Assembly: GCA_023630585.1 (NCBI GenBank)
Contig: CM042546.1
Coordinates: forward strand, 14,389,810-14,453,809
Reading direction: 5' to 3'
Source: Cranoglanis bouderius
Lineage: Eukaryota > Chordata > Actinopteri > Siluriformes > Cranoglanididae
DNA length: 64,000 nucleotides
A model generated the notes under the pieces. The model was given only the letters and a program-made list of their open reading frames with translations. It made no database searches and was not told the origin of the DNA. The translations under genes were made by a program, and so were the position numbers. Shown piece after piece: positions 1-50,939 of this stretch; position 1 is the first letter of the stretch, and every line of letters starts with the position of its first letter.

Positions 1-1530
1 TTGGAATTATGTGGTACAAAATTGTGTGTAAAAAGAACAGTAAGGTCATTGAAATGGAAGATTCAAGAAGATTAAACAGCTAAAGACGATCCCCGTTTTT
101 AAACAGAGTAAAATAGGAATCAAATGAAAAAGGTTTGTATTCAGTTTTTATAACAGATACAAAGACACAGCTTTCAAAACCTATTATACATTTTGGTCAG
201 TTTTTACTCTAAGTTGGAATTTGCGTCATTAGCCAGTAACTCAGCAGTGAAGTCTTTTTTACATACACACTGTGGTATTAGCTAACAGCTTATCAGAATG
301 ACAGGACAGCTGGAGCGTGCGCACACACACACACACACACACACGTTTAGATAAACTGCCGACACACAACTCTATAAACACAGTTTATAACAAGTTCTCC
401 ATTTTGCTAGAAAGTACACCAAAGTCTGACTAGCAGTGTTACAAAGTACTAAAGTATCATATATTTACTGACCTAACTAGTGCTAGTTATACAAGGCTTA
501 AGTGACCAAGACGGTCTTGCGATTGCAGTTGGGTTTTTTCTGCAATGAGCCATTACTACTGAAAAGAATAGTAATTGTTAGGGTGAGTGGTGAGATTAAT
601 AGTCTTTAAAATGCAACAAAATAGCCCTCTTCTTTTAAAATACCTACAAACTTGGCGTGAGATCGGGTTGTTGTGACTGCTTATGTAATGTTATGTACAT
701 TTTTCAGTGCAGTTCAGCCTAAACAGTGACTATATTTGGGATGTTGTAATGCTGAAAACATATACTTTTTTACTATTATGCCATATTAAGTCAAATCTCC
801 CCAAGCAGTACGACGTAGAGTGGATAAGTCCGCATGCAAGTAGCAGTAACCGAGACACTGAGTAAACCGAATCTGTCCATCATCATTTACAAAGGCTAAT
901 GCTAGGAGGATTACAGTTGGTACATGTGACCTAACATTTGCCCACACACACACGCATCCACGCCCAAAGCAGCCTTCGTTTTCCCATGAAAGCTCAGAGT
1001 AAACAGTAATTCCTAAAACAGACGGCTGTGGGACGGCGTCAGACCGTCTCCTCGAGGTGAACTCGAGGTTCAGCTTCTGTTGGCATCATGTCAATGTTCT
1101 CACCTTTGCACAAGTGCAAGGGCTAATGGTGATGGGAACTGAAGGCAAATAAACAAAAGGCAGGTAGTGCTGTTTGTGTTTTGAGCATTTCTGCTAGTAA
1201 GCAGAAAACAACATTTAGTCCATCTATTTACTGTTCAACAATTCTGTACTAGTTGGCTGCTAACCAAATAACAATGTAGCAGTAACTCTCCCAGTGAAAC
1301 CAGTTATATTAAATTACATAAATGTAAATGAATTGTTGTACATATTTCATATGCACATAATTGTTGTACTGTCTTCAGGTGCAAAACTAATGTATGTAGG
1401 AGCCCTACTCGCTCTATAACAATAACAATGTTGGAACAGTACTGTTTAGTTTATGTATTATTATGTACCATTCTCAACATTTGTAGCATGAAAATGTGTT
1501 GAAACAAAGAAATCTATGCAGCGGTGCTTT
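1..1530. other. intergenic, no gene seen
   Basis: No coding exon, RNA gene or long repeat recognised. It has a CA tract at 323-344 and A/T-rich sequence. Confidence 0.5.
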
Positions 1531-1540
1531 AGTCCTTTAG

Positions 1541-1855
1541 TCAGTCATTTTGCAATTGCAGAAATCAACTCAAAATCGAGAAAACTCCGCAATATATTTG
1601 CAATATTTTTTTTTTTTAAATTAATGCAGATTTGGGCCAAGATGTGCATTTAGCCAAAGCCCTCTTCAATTCACGTGCGTTGAACATGAGTACAACCAAA
1701 AGGTTTCATTTACCGGAAGACAATTCTGTGCAATTGTAATTTCGCCAATTCAAGTAGTTTTCCGCAACAAAAAAAAAAAAAAAGCACAAAAAAAATGCAC
1801 AATCAAGTGTTTTTGGCCACAACAATCACCCAAAAAAACTCCTGTATGGAGTGAT
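1541..1855 (-). mobile_element. MITE family A, copy 1 (inverted)
   Basis: Minus-oriented copy of a roughly 390-bp AT-rich element whose ends read CAGTCCxTxCAGGATTTTGC. Shared internal words include ACTTGAATTGGC and GTGATTGTTGTGGCC. Other copies are at 1937-2141, 7739-8121 and 40675-41067. No coding capacity. Confidence 0.75.
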
Positions 1856-1936
1856 CAGCATTAAAGTTGAAGCTCTGGAGAACGTTGTACAGAGTAGAAT
1901 GTACAGATGTGGAGTTGAGAGGGCTGGACTGACTAA

Positions 1937-2141
1937 TCAGTCCATAAAGGATTTCGCAAAGTTTTTTTTTTTTGTGATTGTTGTGGCCAAAAATGCTTTT
2001 TTTTTTTCAGTAAATTGGCCCAAATCTGCAGAAAATCTGCGGTACTTTTGAAAAATGGCAAGCTCCTGCTAATATTGCAGAGTTTCCTTGATTTTGCGTC
2101 AATTTCTGTGATCGCAAAATCGCAAAATCCTGGAGGGACTG
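1937..2141 (+). mobile_element. MITE family A, copy 2 (internally deleted)
   Basis: Plus-oriented short copy 80 bp from copy 1 in opposite orientation. Both ends are kept (CAGTCCATAAAGGATTTCGC and CCTGGAGGGACTG); the middle 180 bp is missing. Confidence 0.7.
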
Positions 2142-2266
2142 GCTAATACCTCCACCTTGTAGATCACTAACTAACCATGCCTAGTCTCTGCCATACCTGC
2201 GTCATATACATAGCTGCATTGCATTCTGTAACTTTGAGTCTGACATTTGCTCCAAAGTATCCACTA

Positions 2267-2306
2267 TTTGTAATAATAATAATAACAATAATAATAATAA
2301 TAATAG
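2267..2306. repeat. (AAT)n microsatellite
   Basis: AAT/AAC trinucleotide run of about 13 units. Confidence 0.9.
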
Positions 2307-2309
2307 ATT

Positions 2310-3685
2310 TAACTGCAGGAAACTGCACTGATTGAAGTTTTGGGTAGCCTACCAGATGCTATCTAAGGTAATAATATGAACAGTGGCACAAATGACAATA
2401 ACTGTATACAACAAGGCATACATACAATTATATAAATCTGTATATCCAGTGTTGTTGCCATATACAGCTGAGTCAGAGCAGACGGGGAAACATAATCCCT
2501 GTGTGATTCGCTGCATTTTTAATCCTGGCAGCTTTAAACAAATCCAGTGAGGAAAGATGACTGTCCTAATGCTGCAATCTCACTCTCACTGGGTCTTCTG
2601 TAAGCTTTCCATGTATTGACTGGTTCATCAGTCATGTGATTTTATGTTGTGGTCGCCGTATGACTGACAAAATGAACGTAACTGGAGGTGAAAATGGCTA
2701 AAATTACTCACCTTACTTTAACAAAGCTGATCAAATAAGCTGTGTGTACGTTTATCTCATACACAACCCTGAGTGCGTCAAAGCATTCAAAAACACAGAA
2801 GCCTAGTGGCTTATCATGTCCAGGGTGTGTAAAGGATTTAATTTTCAGGAGGAGAAAATCTCTTTGTTATTATAAAGAGGGTTAGTCGATATTAGCTAAC
2901 TGTACGTGTAAGTCCTCCTGGGAAGTTCGTATTTACGAGTTGGGAAGCCGTAATTACGATGTCAGATTACACAAAAGTTTCTTATTCAACCCTCAAAATG
3001 GCAGCAATCTTACGGTGCGAAGTACGTCTACAACGAAACCTTTCTTAATTCCCAACTGTATTGAATTTTGAAATTAGAAAACGAACAACAGCTGTTTTGG
3101 TTAACTACAGAGAGCAGTTAGAACCCATCTGTAGTGTTTAAACCTACTTCGTCCCAATGCCTTTCAGTGTCCTCAGCCCGTCCGCACGGTAGGCAAGATG
3201 GGGAGGCGTTGAAAATCGCCTCGCTTCCTGTTAAGTGTTCTACAAAAAACCATGGTAACCCACAATGGGTCCTCCAGCCTGTAGTGTTTACAGAGGGAAT
3301 ACCCACAGAGCCTATAGTCTTCCTATGTGTACCTTTCTTGAATGGCTAACTCTTGTGTCTTCTTAAATGTTCGTGAATGTGATTAATTTTGTATTTCCAT
3401 TTAGATGTCAGCTCATCACAATGGCAAATAGAAATTTCTCAAGAACTAATCGGCAAGTGAGAACACAGTATGAAATGATTCTCGAGTTAAGGAAGCATTG
3501 TACGTCAAGCAAGAGAGAGATTTGATCATGCAGAAAGTAGTTGTATTTATTCAACTGACTATGAAATAGTCAATAGGCCTACAAACTACAGTAATCCTGG
3601 TGTGCTTGGGCCTGCCTGTTCTGACAAGATAGCATTGCAAACTATGCATTTAACCCTTCAGGAAATGTGTTAACTCATCTCTGAG

Positions 3686-3690
<5 letters not shown>
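2310..3690. other. intergenic, no gene seen
   Basis: No exon supported. Short ORFs around 3118-3349 overlap on both strands and match nothing I know. Confidence 0.45.

Positions 3691-3744
<54 letters not shown>
3691..3744. repeat. (CT)n microsatellite
   Basis: 54-nt uninterrupted TC run. Confidence 0.95.
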
Positions 3745-3750
<6 letters not shown>

Positions 3751-3839
3751 AGGGTTTCTTCAACTGACAGACTGCATTTTGTTCTTAAACAAGAAACAGG
3801 AGTGAGTTTTTTTTTAAATAATATTGAATACACAAACTA

Positions 3840-4125
3840 TTGTTAACTAACATCCATGCTAATGGTAGACTTTTTTTTTTTTTTATTAATAATTTACTTT
3901 TCAATAATTTCAGTAACAGGCTTGTACAATTGTACAATATCATTGAAAATAAAGGGAAAAAAAAAAATTAACTTACTTTTCCTCTTACTCCATGACCTCC
4001 ATGAACTTCGAATGATGCAACTTCCTGTTGAACATGTGACTTGTGGAATATTCCAAATATTTCTTAGGGGTGAATGTGTTAAGTTAGCGGTGTTAAGTAA
4101 ATGTCGTGAACGTGTGATAGTGGCC
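3840..4125 (+). repeat. dispersed repeat family B, copy 1
   Basis: Shares ordered words with 27310-27615: TTAACTA-CATCCA-GCTAATG, ATGCAACTTCCTGTTG, TGTGGAATATTCCAAATATT, then a GGTG/GTTAG segment. Class unknown. A 125-codon plus-strand ORF here is explained by the repeat. Confidence 0.6.
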
Positions 4126-4489
4126 ACGTATGGTCGCTGGTCAGTCTTGATGTCTTATGTGTTATGTATATGCGACATTAATAAGATGCAGTTTACAAGT
4201 CAGCATGGGGTCACTCGGAATGTGGAATGCTAACAAACAAAAAGAAAAAATAACTGGTTAATTAAGTGCTGCTGTTCTAAATTAGCAAGATGTCATGCAA
4301 AAAAACCCAAAAAACACCCAGTTAATTAACAACTGCTGCTCCTCAGAGTGATTAGCATGATGTTCAACACCACACATCCCAGTCTACATTGTACAGCTTG
4401 ATTAGCATCTGGTAAATGATCCCTTGCATGACCAGGTCTGGCTTGTAAATGTACTATACAGTATATAATGTATATGTATATAATGTCCA

Positions 4490-4600
4490 GACTGGTTTGA
4501 GCTGACAGGAAGGCTGGTGTAACTCAAATGATCACTTTGTACAACTGTGGTGAGCAGAAAAGTATCTCAGAATGCACAAAATGCAGAATTTGATTTCCTT
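4490..4600 (+). mobile_element. Tc1-like transposase fragment
   Basis: The stretch around GTACAACTGTGGTGAGCAGA encodes the TLYNCGEQ-S-SEC segment found in one fish Tc1-like transposase subfamily. Short and broken. Confidence 0.6.
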
Positions 4601-4637
4601 TCTCTTCTCCTGAACAGCCAATCAGAGAATGAGCATG

Positions 4638-4639
<2 letters not shown>

Positions 4640-4680
<41 letters not shown>
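4640..4680. repeat. (CT)n microsatellite
   Basis: About 20 CT units. Confidence 0.95.
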
Positions 4681-4685
<5 letters not shown>

Positions 4686-5058
4686 AATTTATATCCATGC
4701 TAGCAAAACTGTTCTAAACATGCAAATACAGGAGCTGGAAAATTGCTGCGTTTGCACCAGACATCCTGACCCAGTCCATGACTCATTCACTTTCACTGTC
4801 ATTAAATCCTGGTGCTTAAAGACACCCCACAGTCTCGCACGTAGCCTGGACACATTCAGAAACATTACCCTGAAAGCATTTTTTACATCTTCACACTACA
4901 ATCAGCTAACTCAGCTACCCAGGGGGTACAGCACAGTGCACTTTTAAGACATTCTCCAGTATTGGCTAGTTCAGTTACATTAGACCCTCTATAATGAGCA
5001 GGTTTTCCAAAAGAGCTCAAAGCTCATATTGTTTTTATTTGTATTTAACTTTGTGGCT

Positions 5059-5110
5059 CTGTGTGTGTGTGTGTGCGTGTGTGTGTGCATGTGTGTGTGT
5101 GTGTGTGTGT
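5059..5110. repeat. (GT)n microsatellite, interrupted
   Basis: GT run with GC and AT interruptions. Confidence 0.9.
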
Positions 5111-7337
5111 TATCAGTCAGCCCCCATGCTGAGGTGCAAAGGGCACCTATTTCCTAAATAAAATAAAAAAAAATGTTAAACCCCCAGCAGCCTGCCCAGG
5201 AGGTCTGTGAGTTAACACATTACTGGAAGCAGTGAAGGAAGAGTAAACATTCACTCACCCCTACCAACACACACGTGTGTGCCACAACCACACATACTGG
5301 GCCTTTAGGTGTAAAATGTTAGCACGACCCATGCATACACAACTTATTCACACCTAAACTGCATGTTATTATTTTTGCATCACAATAGCACTGGTCATCT
5401 TTTGAACACACTTAAATGGGATTTTGCTGTTTGGATGATCGCATGCGAGCAGTGCTAACTTTAGTGTTGACAGAAGTAAGGTGTAAAGTCTTAGTGAAGA
5501 GTGCACACAGGCATGTAATTAACTCTTAAGATGCAAAATTGCTTTCAGTTCACTACAGGCATGTGTGCGCATGCACCTGCGTGAGCAGGATTGTTCATAT
5601 AGTCACCTGCGTACCTTATGTGTAGCTGGAGGATTAAAAGCTATATCCATTAGGGGGCATTGTAGGGTCAAAACACTGGTATCGGTGGACCATTAAAACT
5701 TTTTCCCCAGCCCAGATGTTTGATAACTAGTGGGTTTACAATTTTTCTTTCATTTAAAACCAAATAAATTAATCGTTTGACCTAACATAATATAGACAGC
5801 TGCTTGATTATAGTTCTGGTGGCTCTTGCCAGCAACGTCCTGATTTGGTAGAAATGAACACAAATTGTTCTCTGAAATGCTTTTGTGATGTAATGTTACC
5901 CGCATCAGGGACAGTGGTCTTTTATTTATTTATTTATTTATTTTATTGAAACAAATCTAAACACTGAACACGTTTTTAAGCTCTAAAATAAGCTCTAAGT
6001 AAAAGTATTTTAGATCATATCGCTTTTCTCTTGACTTTATTTACATATGTGTCCTTGAAGTCATCCAAAAATAATCAGATTACATTACTTTCATATTGTG
6101 ATACTTGGATTACGTTACTGATTACATTTTTTATGAAGTAATTTGTAACTGTAACGGAATACATTGTTAAAGTAACCCTCCCAACCCTGCTGATGTCATG
6201 TGTACTATGTAGTATTATGACGTCACATAATACTACAGCGCCTACTGTTTACGTTGGTACTGCACCTTGTATCGCAATGGTATTTCACCACTGGCTTGCT
6301 CATTAGGTATTGACTTGAATTGAATTTATATATTAACCGTTTCAGAGATGGGACTACCTTTTCCCAAGGATGAATTTGTAGTTATGAGTTACAATCAAAT
6401 GTGCAGGTGGAGATTTAAGCACAACACAGAATCACGTGGCTACCAAAAGCGACAAACAGAAGCTAATTCACTAGCAATCACGACGTTTGCTGATAAATGA
6501 AGCAAACGCTCAACACTGCTAAGTCAAAGTAAACGCGAAGGCGCCTCCGTTTTCATCTGATCGTGCAAGGATACCACAAAACGTTCGGAAAAGCGTACGT
6601 TAACTGGAACCACCTTTTAATGTGTTGGAAGCTTGGATGAAACTCAATAAGAACAGTTTTGGTAAGACGTTCTGTCATGTCAGCCATCTCAAAACCATTA
6701 TTGAGAGAGTGTACCTTCTGAACAGCTCATTTGAATATATTAACATCAGCTAGCTTCCCACGCCATCCTCAAGCTGTGTGAACATTTTTTAACCCAAACA
6801 CCAATCTAAATATATAATCAGAATCATCCAAAAGGAGTCCTTCTTTCTTTCAAAACATGATCAAGGTTCAGGAGCAGGTCAAAGGTTTCGCATTAGTGAT
6901 CCTCTTTAAGCTCCTGTTACACTGGTTTCAGTTACTTTTATTCCCCTATGAGAATTCTGATCTGCTTCTTTTAAAGAGGTCAAGGTGAGTGACCTATTGG
7001 TAGGAGCGTCTACTGCCTCCGAGCCCCTCTGGGCATTCTAAATCATGGGAGGGAGGAAAGAAAGATGTCTTTGCCTTTTCCTCCTGTGGACGTCCTTCAT
7101 CTACTGGGTAACTAGAAGAGCACTAAAAGTGAGCTTCGGTGATGACTCATGCAGGCTGATTGAGAGGAAATGCCCATAGGAGTGTTTTTGGCGAGACACA
7201 CACGCAGAGAATGTTGTTTTCTAGACTCTTAAAAACCTCGAGCCAGCAGGAGTTTAATTAAAGACAAGATTGTTAACAACTGCACTCTTAACCCAGCATG
7301 AGAGGAGTCACGGTATTGATTACTGTCTGGTTCTTTT

Positions 7338-7338
<1 letters not shown>
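5111..7338. other. intergenic, no gene seen
   Basis: No exon supported. Contains a TTTA run at 5923-5944. 6900-7190 is slightly more GC-rich and unassigned. Confidence 0.4.

Positions 7339-7384
<46 letters not shown>
7339..7384. repeat. (CA)n microsatellite
   Basis: About 23 CA units. Confidence 0.95.
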
Positions 7385-7386
<2 letters not shown>

Positions 7387-7738
7387 AACACACCCATACA
7401 ATAATAACAAGAATTCAATAATAAGAATTGTTGTGATGCATTTGCTGTTGAAATCTGTTCATTTCAAAGAGGAACACCTGTTGCATGACCACTCACACAC
7501 AACCACACACCCAAATAAAATGAGGCCAGTTGTCAACAAAACTGGAGCTATTATATTCCAAGGTCTTGGCGACAAATTTACCACTATTAAGACTATTAAG
7601 AATTTTCAAATCTGATTGGTCAGAAAGTGTTAATTCATTTTATATAACATATAACATAAGGAATAGCAGAACTAACTTGACAATCTACAACATTCAATGT
7701 AACTATGAACAAATAAAAAACACGTGTCGCTCTTTAAT

Positions 7739-8121
7739 CAGTCCATACAGTATCGCTGAGTTGTTTTTTTTGTGATTGTTACGGCCAAATATGCTTGATT
7801 TTGCTGGGGCTTTTTAAAAAAAAATTTGCAAAAAAATTTTTGTGCTTTTTTGTGGAAAACTACTTGAATTGGCAAAATCGCAATTGAACGAAATTGTTTC
7901 GCTGCGATGTTTGTTGGTAAATGAGACCTTATAGCTGTACTCATGTTGGACGCACGTGAATTGAAGGGGACTTTGGCTGAATGCGCGGCATGATGATGTC
8001 ACATGACACGTTTTTGGCCCAAATCTGTGGTAATTTTGAAAAATTGCAAGCTCTTCGGAATATTGCGGAGTTTGTTCGATTTTGCGTTAGTTTCTGCGAT
8101 CGCAAAATCCTGGAGGGACTG
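7739..8121 (+). mobile_element. MITE family A, copy 3 (full length)
   Basis: 383 bp from CAGTCCATACAG to CTGGAGGGACTG, flanked by TTAAT and ATTAA, so the terminal inversion may extend outward. Most complete copy with 40675-41067. Confidence 0.75.
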
Positions 8122-8326
8122 ATTAATAAGGCAGCAAGAAATCCCAATTCCTCAAGATAATCAGATTTTGGATGCTCATTTTTGATTGGTTACAATATTG
8201 TTCTCCCTAAGTGTTGACCCTCAACTGGGGAAAAAGTGTGGGGTGTTTAGCATGAAGGACATTTCAGCCCATAAAGCAACATTAGATGAGTATATCTATA
8301 AACAGTGAATACAATGGCACCCAATG

Positions 8327-8329
<3 letters not shown>

Positions 8330-8383
<54 letters not shown>
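8330..8383. repeat. (CA)n microsatellite
   Basis: About 26 CA units. Confidence 0.95.
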
Positions 8384-8385
<2 letters not shown>

Positions 8386-8794
8386 AACATGACATGTTTA
8401 ATAAAATAGATAATGTCTTAGGATCTCTGTGCACTGTAGCCCCATCTCTGTAAAACAAACAGGTTTTGTTTGTCTATGTCTCTCTCCTTGAGGGTTTATG
8501 GGCCACGAAGCCATAAAGCAGCAGACCTACTTAACCTGCTATGCATCAGGTTGCCTTTATGGTTCTGTTTCTTTGTCCAAAATCGGGCAGCCATGACATG
8601 AAGTGGTCTGGTATCCAGTGATTCAGGGTAAAAATACTTGAACTCAATCCTATTCCAAATTCAAAGATGAAAACATTAAAATGGCATTAATTATTACTGT
8701 GCATGGAATTGCTTGTTGTTGTTTTTTTTTTTTTTTAGAAACTTCTATCTCATATGAACATCACAATACTACAATAATATACAGCTGAGTTACA

Positions 8795-9340
8795 CCGATC
8801 ATCCTGTTCAAAAGTTTTCATCCCTCTGGCTCTTAATGTATCGTGTTGCCTTCTTGAGCATCAGTGAATGTTTGCACCTTTTGAAATAGCTGTGTAGGAG
8901 TCCCTCAGTTGTCCTCAGTGTGAAAAGATTGATCTCAACATCATATAGGAGTCAAATATGCAGAAGATGCTGGAAAAGCAAAGAATGTGCAGGACCTGGA
9001 GGATTTTTCTGAAGGACAGTGGACAGTTTAACTGCTCAGGACAAACAAAGGACTCATGAACAACTAACACAAAACATAAAAACAGTCGTTAATCATCCAG
9101 GTAACAACACACAGTATTAAGAATCAAGCGTATGTAAACTTTTGAACTGGTTCATTTGTGTAAACTCAGTAATCATTGTGTCTTGTGGACTATATGTAGA
9201 CACTTGTTTTGTGAAATAGCTTATTCAGGGAAGCACTAAATAAAAAACAAAATGCAATTTTTATGATCCCTCTTCTTTTAAAATTATTAACATTTTGCAG
9301 ATTCTGCAAGGCGTATGTAAACATATGACCTCAACCGTAT
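8795..9340. mobile_element. nonautonomous TIR transposon
   Basis: About 540 bp. Left end TTCAAAAGTTTTCATCC and right end complement GTCATATGTTTACATAC pair imperfectly. Internal words such as CTTGTGGACTATATGTA and ACATTTTGCAGATTCTGCAA match a very common fish DNA transposon. No ORF. Confidence 0.6.
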
Positions 9341-9934
9341 CATTATATCAGTTTATCACCACACTACTAGATATTTACTGTTATTGCTGGAAATGGAGAG
9401 CACTTCTGTCTCTGAAGAACAATGAGGTGATGATTAAGTTTACATCATGTGTGTAAACTTGGCCATAGATCAATATCTGGGAGTGAAATAACAAGTTATT
9501 ACATTGTTGTTGTGAAACGCAACAGGATTTTTTTTTTTTTTCTCTCACAATGCTAAGTGTGAGAGCTCACTGTGGTTCATCTAAAGCTTAGTTTAAACCT
9601 CATAGTGCCCTCTGGTGTTCTGATAATGTGTTTCTAGGTGTAATATATTTCTATTTATCAGATAGATATAATTTATAGTTATATTAATAACTTGTTATAT
9701 TATACTATGTAAGTTATAGTTAGAACAGTGAAAAGTAGCATTAAATATAAGAATGTGAATGATATATATTTAATTTTACCTAAAGACATACCACGACATA
9801 AACGACTATTGTTGTTTATTTTCCTGTAAACGCATGCCCCATTGTGTTTTACTGCTAAATTGCGACTTATGTTCGAATATAGTGTAGATGTATTTACGGT
9901 ATCTAATAGATACAAGTCTTGAGTTTTTCCACAT

Positions 9935-10250
9935 TTTGCAGTGTTACAATAATGAAACAAAATATAATATTGAAGTGCTTGGAAAAGTATTCACCTTCAT
10001 GACACTCCTAAATAACTTCTGGAGCAATGATTTGCCATCGGAAGTCAAATAATTAGTTGAATGGAGTTCACCTTTGTGCGATTGTCACATGATCTCATGT
10101 TCATGTTCTGACACCTGTTCCTGGAATACTCCACAGTTTGTTAGAGAGCATACCTACACAAACAGTATCAAGGAGAAGTTCTAGGAGAATATCGCTCAGG
10201 GTTTGGTTATTTAGAAAAAAAAAAAAATCCAAACTTTGAACAGTCAACTG
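9935..10250 (+). mobile_element. Tc1-like element, 5' end
   Basis: Begins in the terminal GAAAAGTATTCACC region and runs through AATTAGTTGAATGGAGTTCA and a decayed helix-turn-helix start (CTCAGGGTTTGGTTAT). No intact frame. Confidence 0.6.
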
Positions 10251-10700
10251 AGATAACCACTCTTTACAACCATGGTGAGCAGAAAAGCATCTCTTCCTGA
10301 TTCCTGTTGTTGACTGACAGGAGTGGAACCTGATGGTCTACTGTTGTAGCCAATCCGTCTCAAGTTTAAGTGTGTTGTGCTTTCTGAGATGCTTTTCTTC
10401 TTACCATAGTTGTGTAGGAGTGGCTATTTGAGATATCTTAGCCTTCCTGGCAGCTCGAATCAGTCTGGCCATTATCCTCTGACCTCTCTCATCAGCACTC
10501 TCTGTTTTTTTTATTCTCAGGATATCAGCAGTTTCTGAAACACACAAACCAGTCCATCTGGTATGCCATGGTCAAAGTTACCCAGATCACATTTTTCCCA
10601 TTCTGATGTTTGATGTGAACTGCAGCTTTCAACCTGTATCTGCATGATTTTATTGCACTGCTGCCGCATGATTACCTGCATGGATAATTGTACGAATTAA
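10250..10700 (-). mobile_element. Tc1-like element, degraded, rearranged
   Basis: On the minus strand it carries ATGAGAGAGGTCAGAGGATA, then GGCCAGACTGATTCGAGCTG, then the GAAAAGCATCTCAGAAAG segment of a fish Tc1-like transposase. A second AGAAAAGCATCTC copy at 10281-10293 is inverted relative to the one near 10390. Confidence 0.6.
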
Positions 10701-11298
10701 TTGCATGAATTGAATTTCTATGTACTGACATGTATGCAATTGCATTCTTCACCAGAGGACATGGCGTAGTATACAAATTTAGAGACCACCCTCTTGTTTT
10801 CAATTAAATGGCCATGGGAAAATGTATTTAACAGGAAATCACTCACATCATGAAAAATAAAAACAGTATGAAATCTGTAAATATTTTGTTTGTAATATTG
10901 AACTTTAATGTTAACCTAGTGCATAAATATCTACATTTGTTTGTCACCAAATAATTAACAATAAGTACTGAATGACAGTTTGACTGAGAACAAAAGGGCG
11001 GTCTCTGCCTTTTTGCACAGTACTCTGAATGTGACATGAAAGGTTTTACTGTAATGTCTTTATGATCATGTGGTGTTGCAAAGTCAGAAACAGAGATGGA
11101 AATATGCCATCCGATTTGCTGCATTTTATTAACGAGAAGCTTTACATCAATAAAACATTTCATTCATGAAGAGTTTATGTTTGTCGCTTGTCAAATCCTT
11201 GTGTTTTGCAAGCACTTGAGTTAACAGGGAAATTAGTTTCAACCAACAAACAGAGCTGAAAGAACTTGTTACTGTGTGTATGGTTTTGAGTGTGAAGA

Positions 11299-11306
11299 CA
11301 GAGAGT

Positions 11307-11368
<62 letters not shown>
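11299..11368. repeat. (GA)n microsatellite
   Basis: About 70 nt GA/GT-rich run, pure GA from 11313. Confidence 0.95.
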
Positions 11369-11372
<4 letters not shown>

Positions 11373-11379
11373 GAAGCCA

Positions 11380-12214
11380 TGCTATTCCTTGACCTACCAC
11401 CGAGAAAAGCTACATCAAAACCTGCTCTGACGTCGGTGTCTGATACTGTAGTTTACACCAGCGATAAATGTTTGGTCCTATTAAGCCTCCAGTGGAAAGG
11501 ATCCTGAGAAATACCCAGTGCTATATTTGCTCCCTTAGGCATGGCCATACCTTTGGTGTTGCTGTCTATCACACAGTTTATCAATTGTTTTACTTGTAAT
11601 ATCATTCATACATACAATAAATGGCAGTGCGGGTTTCCGTTCGAATAAAATTAACCAGATACAGCTTGTTTTTATGATGTGAAGTGTACAGTGTGGGTTT
11701 GAGTAAAGTTCAGCATTGCTTTGATAATTAAATGACGAGGACAAATATATGGATAAATGAGAAATGTTTGAGTGGCAAACTTTCTAGTGCTTATAACATC
11801 TGACATACCAGAAAGACATACCATCATACAAGCATACATGAAAGCTCATTACATCTACATTCAATTAACAATGAACGCATAATGAACTTAACAAAACGTC
11901 TTATTACATGAGTGGAAATTCCCGAGGAAGAAGTGAGCAGAAAAAGAAAATGTCTATTAAAGAGGAAACTAGCCCAAGAGACATAAAGACATAAAGTTAT
12001 GAACATCTGGTGCTTATGTGCTAATGCAATTTGTCACTTTTTATTTAAAATGATGGTACCTTAGTACTATGTTGTGCTAACCAATAAACATAAACCAAAA
12101 GAAATCACTTCAGATTCCTTCCCATATGCACATACAAGGGCCACGAGAGAAAGAAAGAGAGATTACAAGCAAATATATAGCTACATTACAGAAGTGTATG
12201 GTGTGTTTTTATGG
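11380..12214 (-). other. probable ablim1 3' UTR
   Basis: Sequence just past the ablim1 stop with no coding potential. True extent unknown. Confidence 0.4.
12040..12045 (-). terminator. candidate ablim1 polyadenylation signal
   Basis: AATAAA on the minus strand about 170 bp past the ablim1 stop. Mammalian ABLIM1 3' UTRs are longer, so other signals further left may also be used. Confidence 0.3.
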
Positions 12215-50568
<38,354 letters not shown>

Positions 50569-50789
50569 CTCTGCCGAGACATAAACACAGAGAGCGCTCG
50601 CTCCCACTCACACACTCCCAGGACGGCCTTGGCAGGACATTCTGAGCATCCGTACTCATCAATAATTCAGCCACACACACACGCACGCTCAGAGGTACAA
50701 CCACACTCAGAAAAGTGCTTAGATGGAGCGTCCTTGCTGTGTGTTCTAGTGGCAGAAAGGTACAGGTAGTGAAGAGCCGGCTGGTGCAG

Positions 50790-50810
50790 AGGAAGGGCGG
50801 GGCTTTTACA
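50790..50810 (-). promoter_or_regulatory. GC box upstream of ablim1 exon 1a
   Basis: GGGCGGGGC at 50795-50803 is an Sp1-type GC box about 230 bp upstream of the exon 1a ATG. No TATA box is evident. The promoter assignment is inference from position. Confidence 0.35.
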
Positions 50811-50939
50811 GGAAGACCACTGCTAATGCTAGGATATTGACACACCTCCTTACACACATAAAGGATGCTCAGTAAGAAACAAGGTAACTGCAAAACCCAA
50901 TCTGGATCAGTATTCAAACTCATTTGTCTCATAAACATC

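Noticed and set aside
3856..4233. 125-codon plus-strand ORF
   Set aside because: Overlaps dispersed repeat B, second copy at 27310-27615 is not open; low-complexity Phe/Lys runs.
6900..7190. Possible exon ending at a GTGAGT near 6982
   Set aside because: A donor-like word is present, but no acceptor or protein family could be matched on either strand.
11147..11507. Ser-Leu and Arg-Glu repeat ORFs
   Set aside because: Translation of a GA/CT microsatellite.
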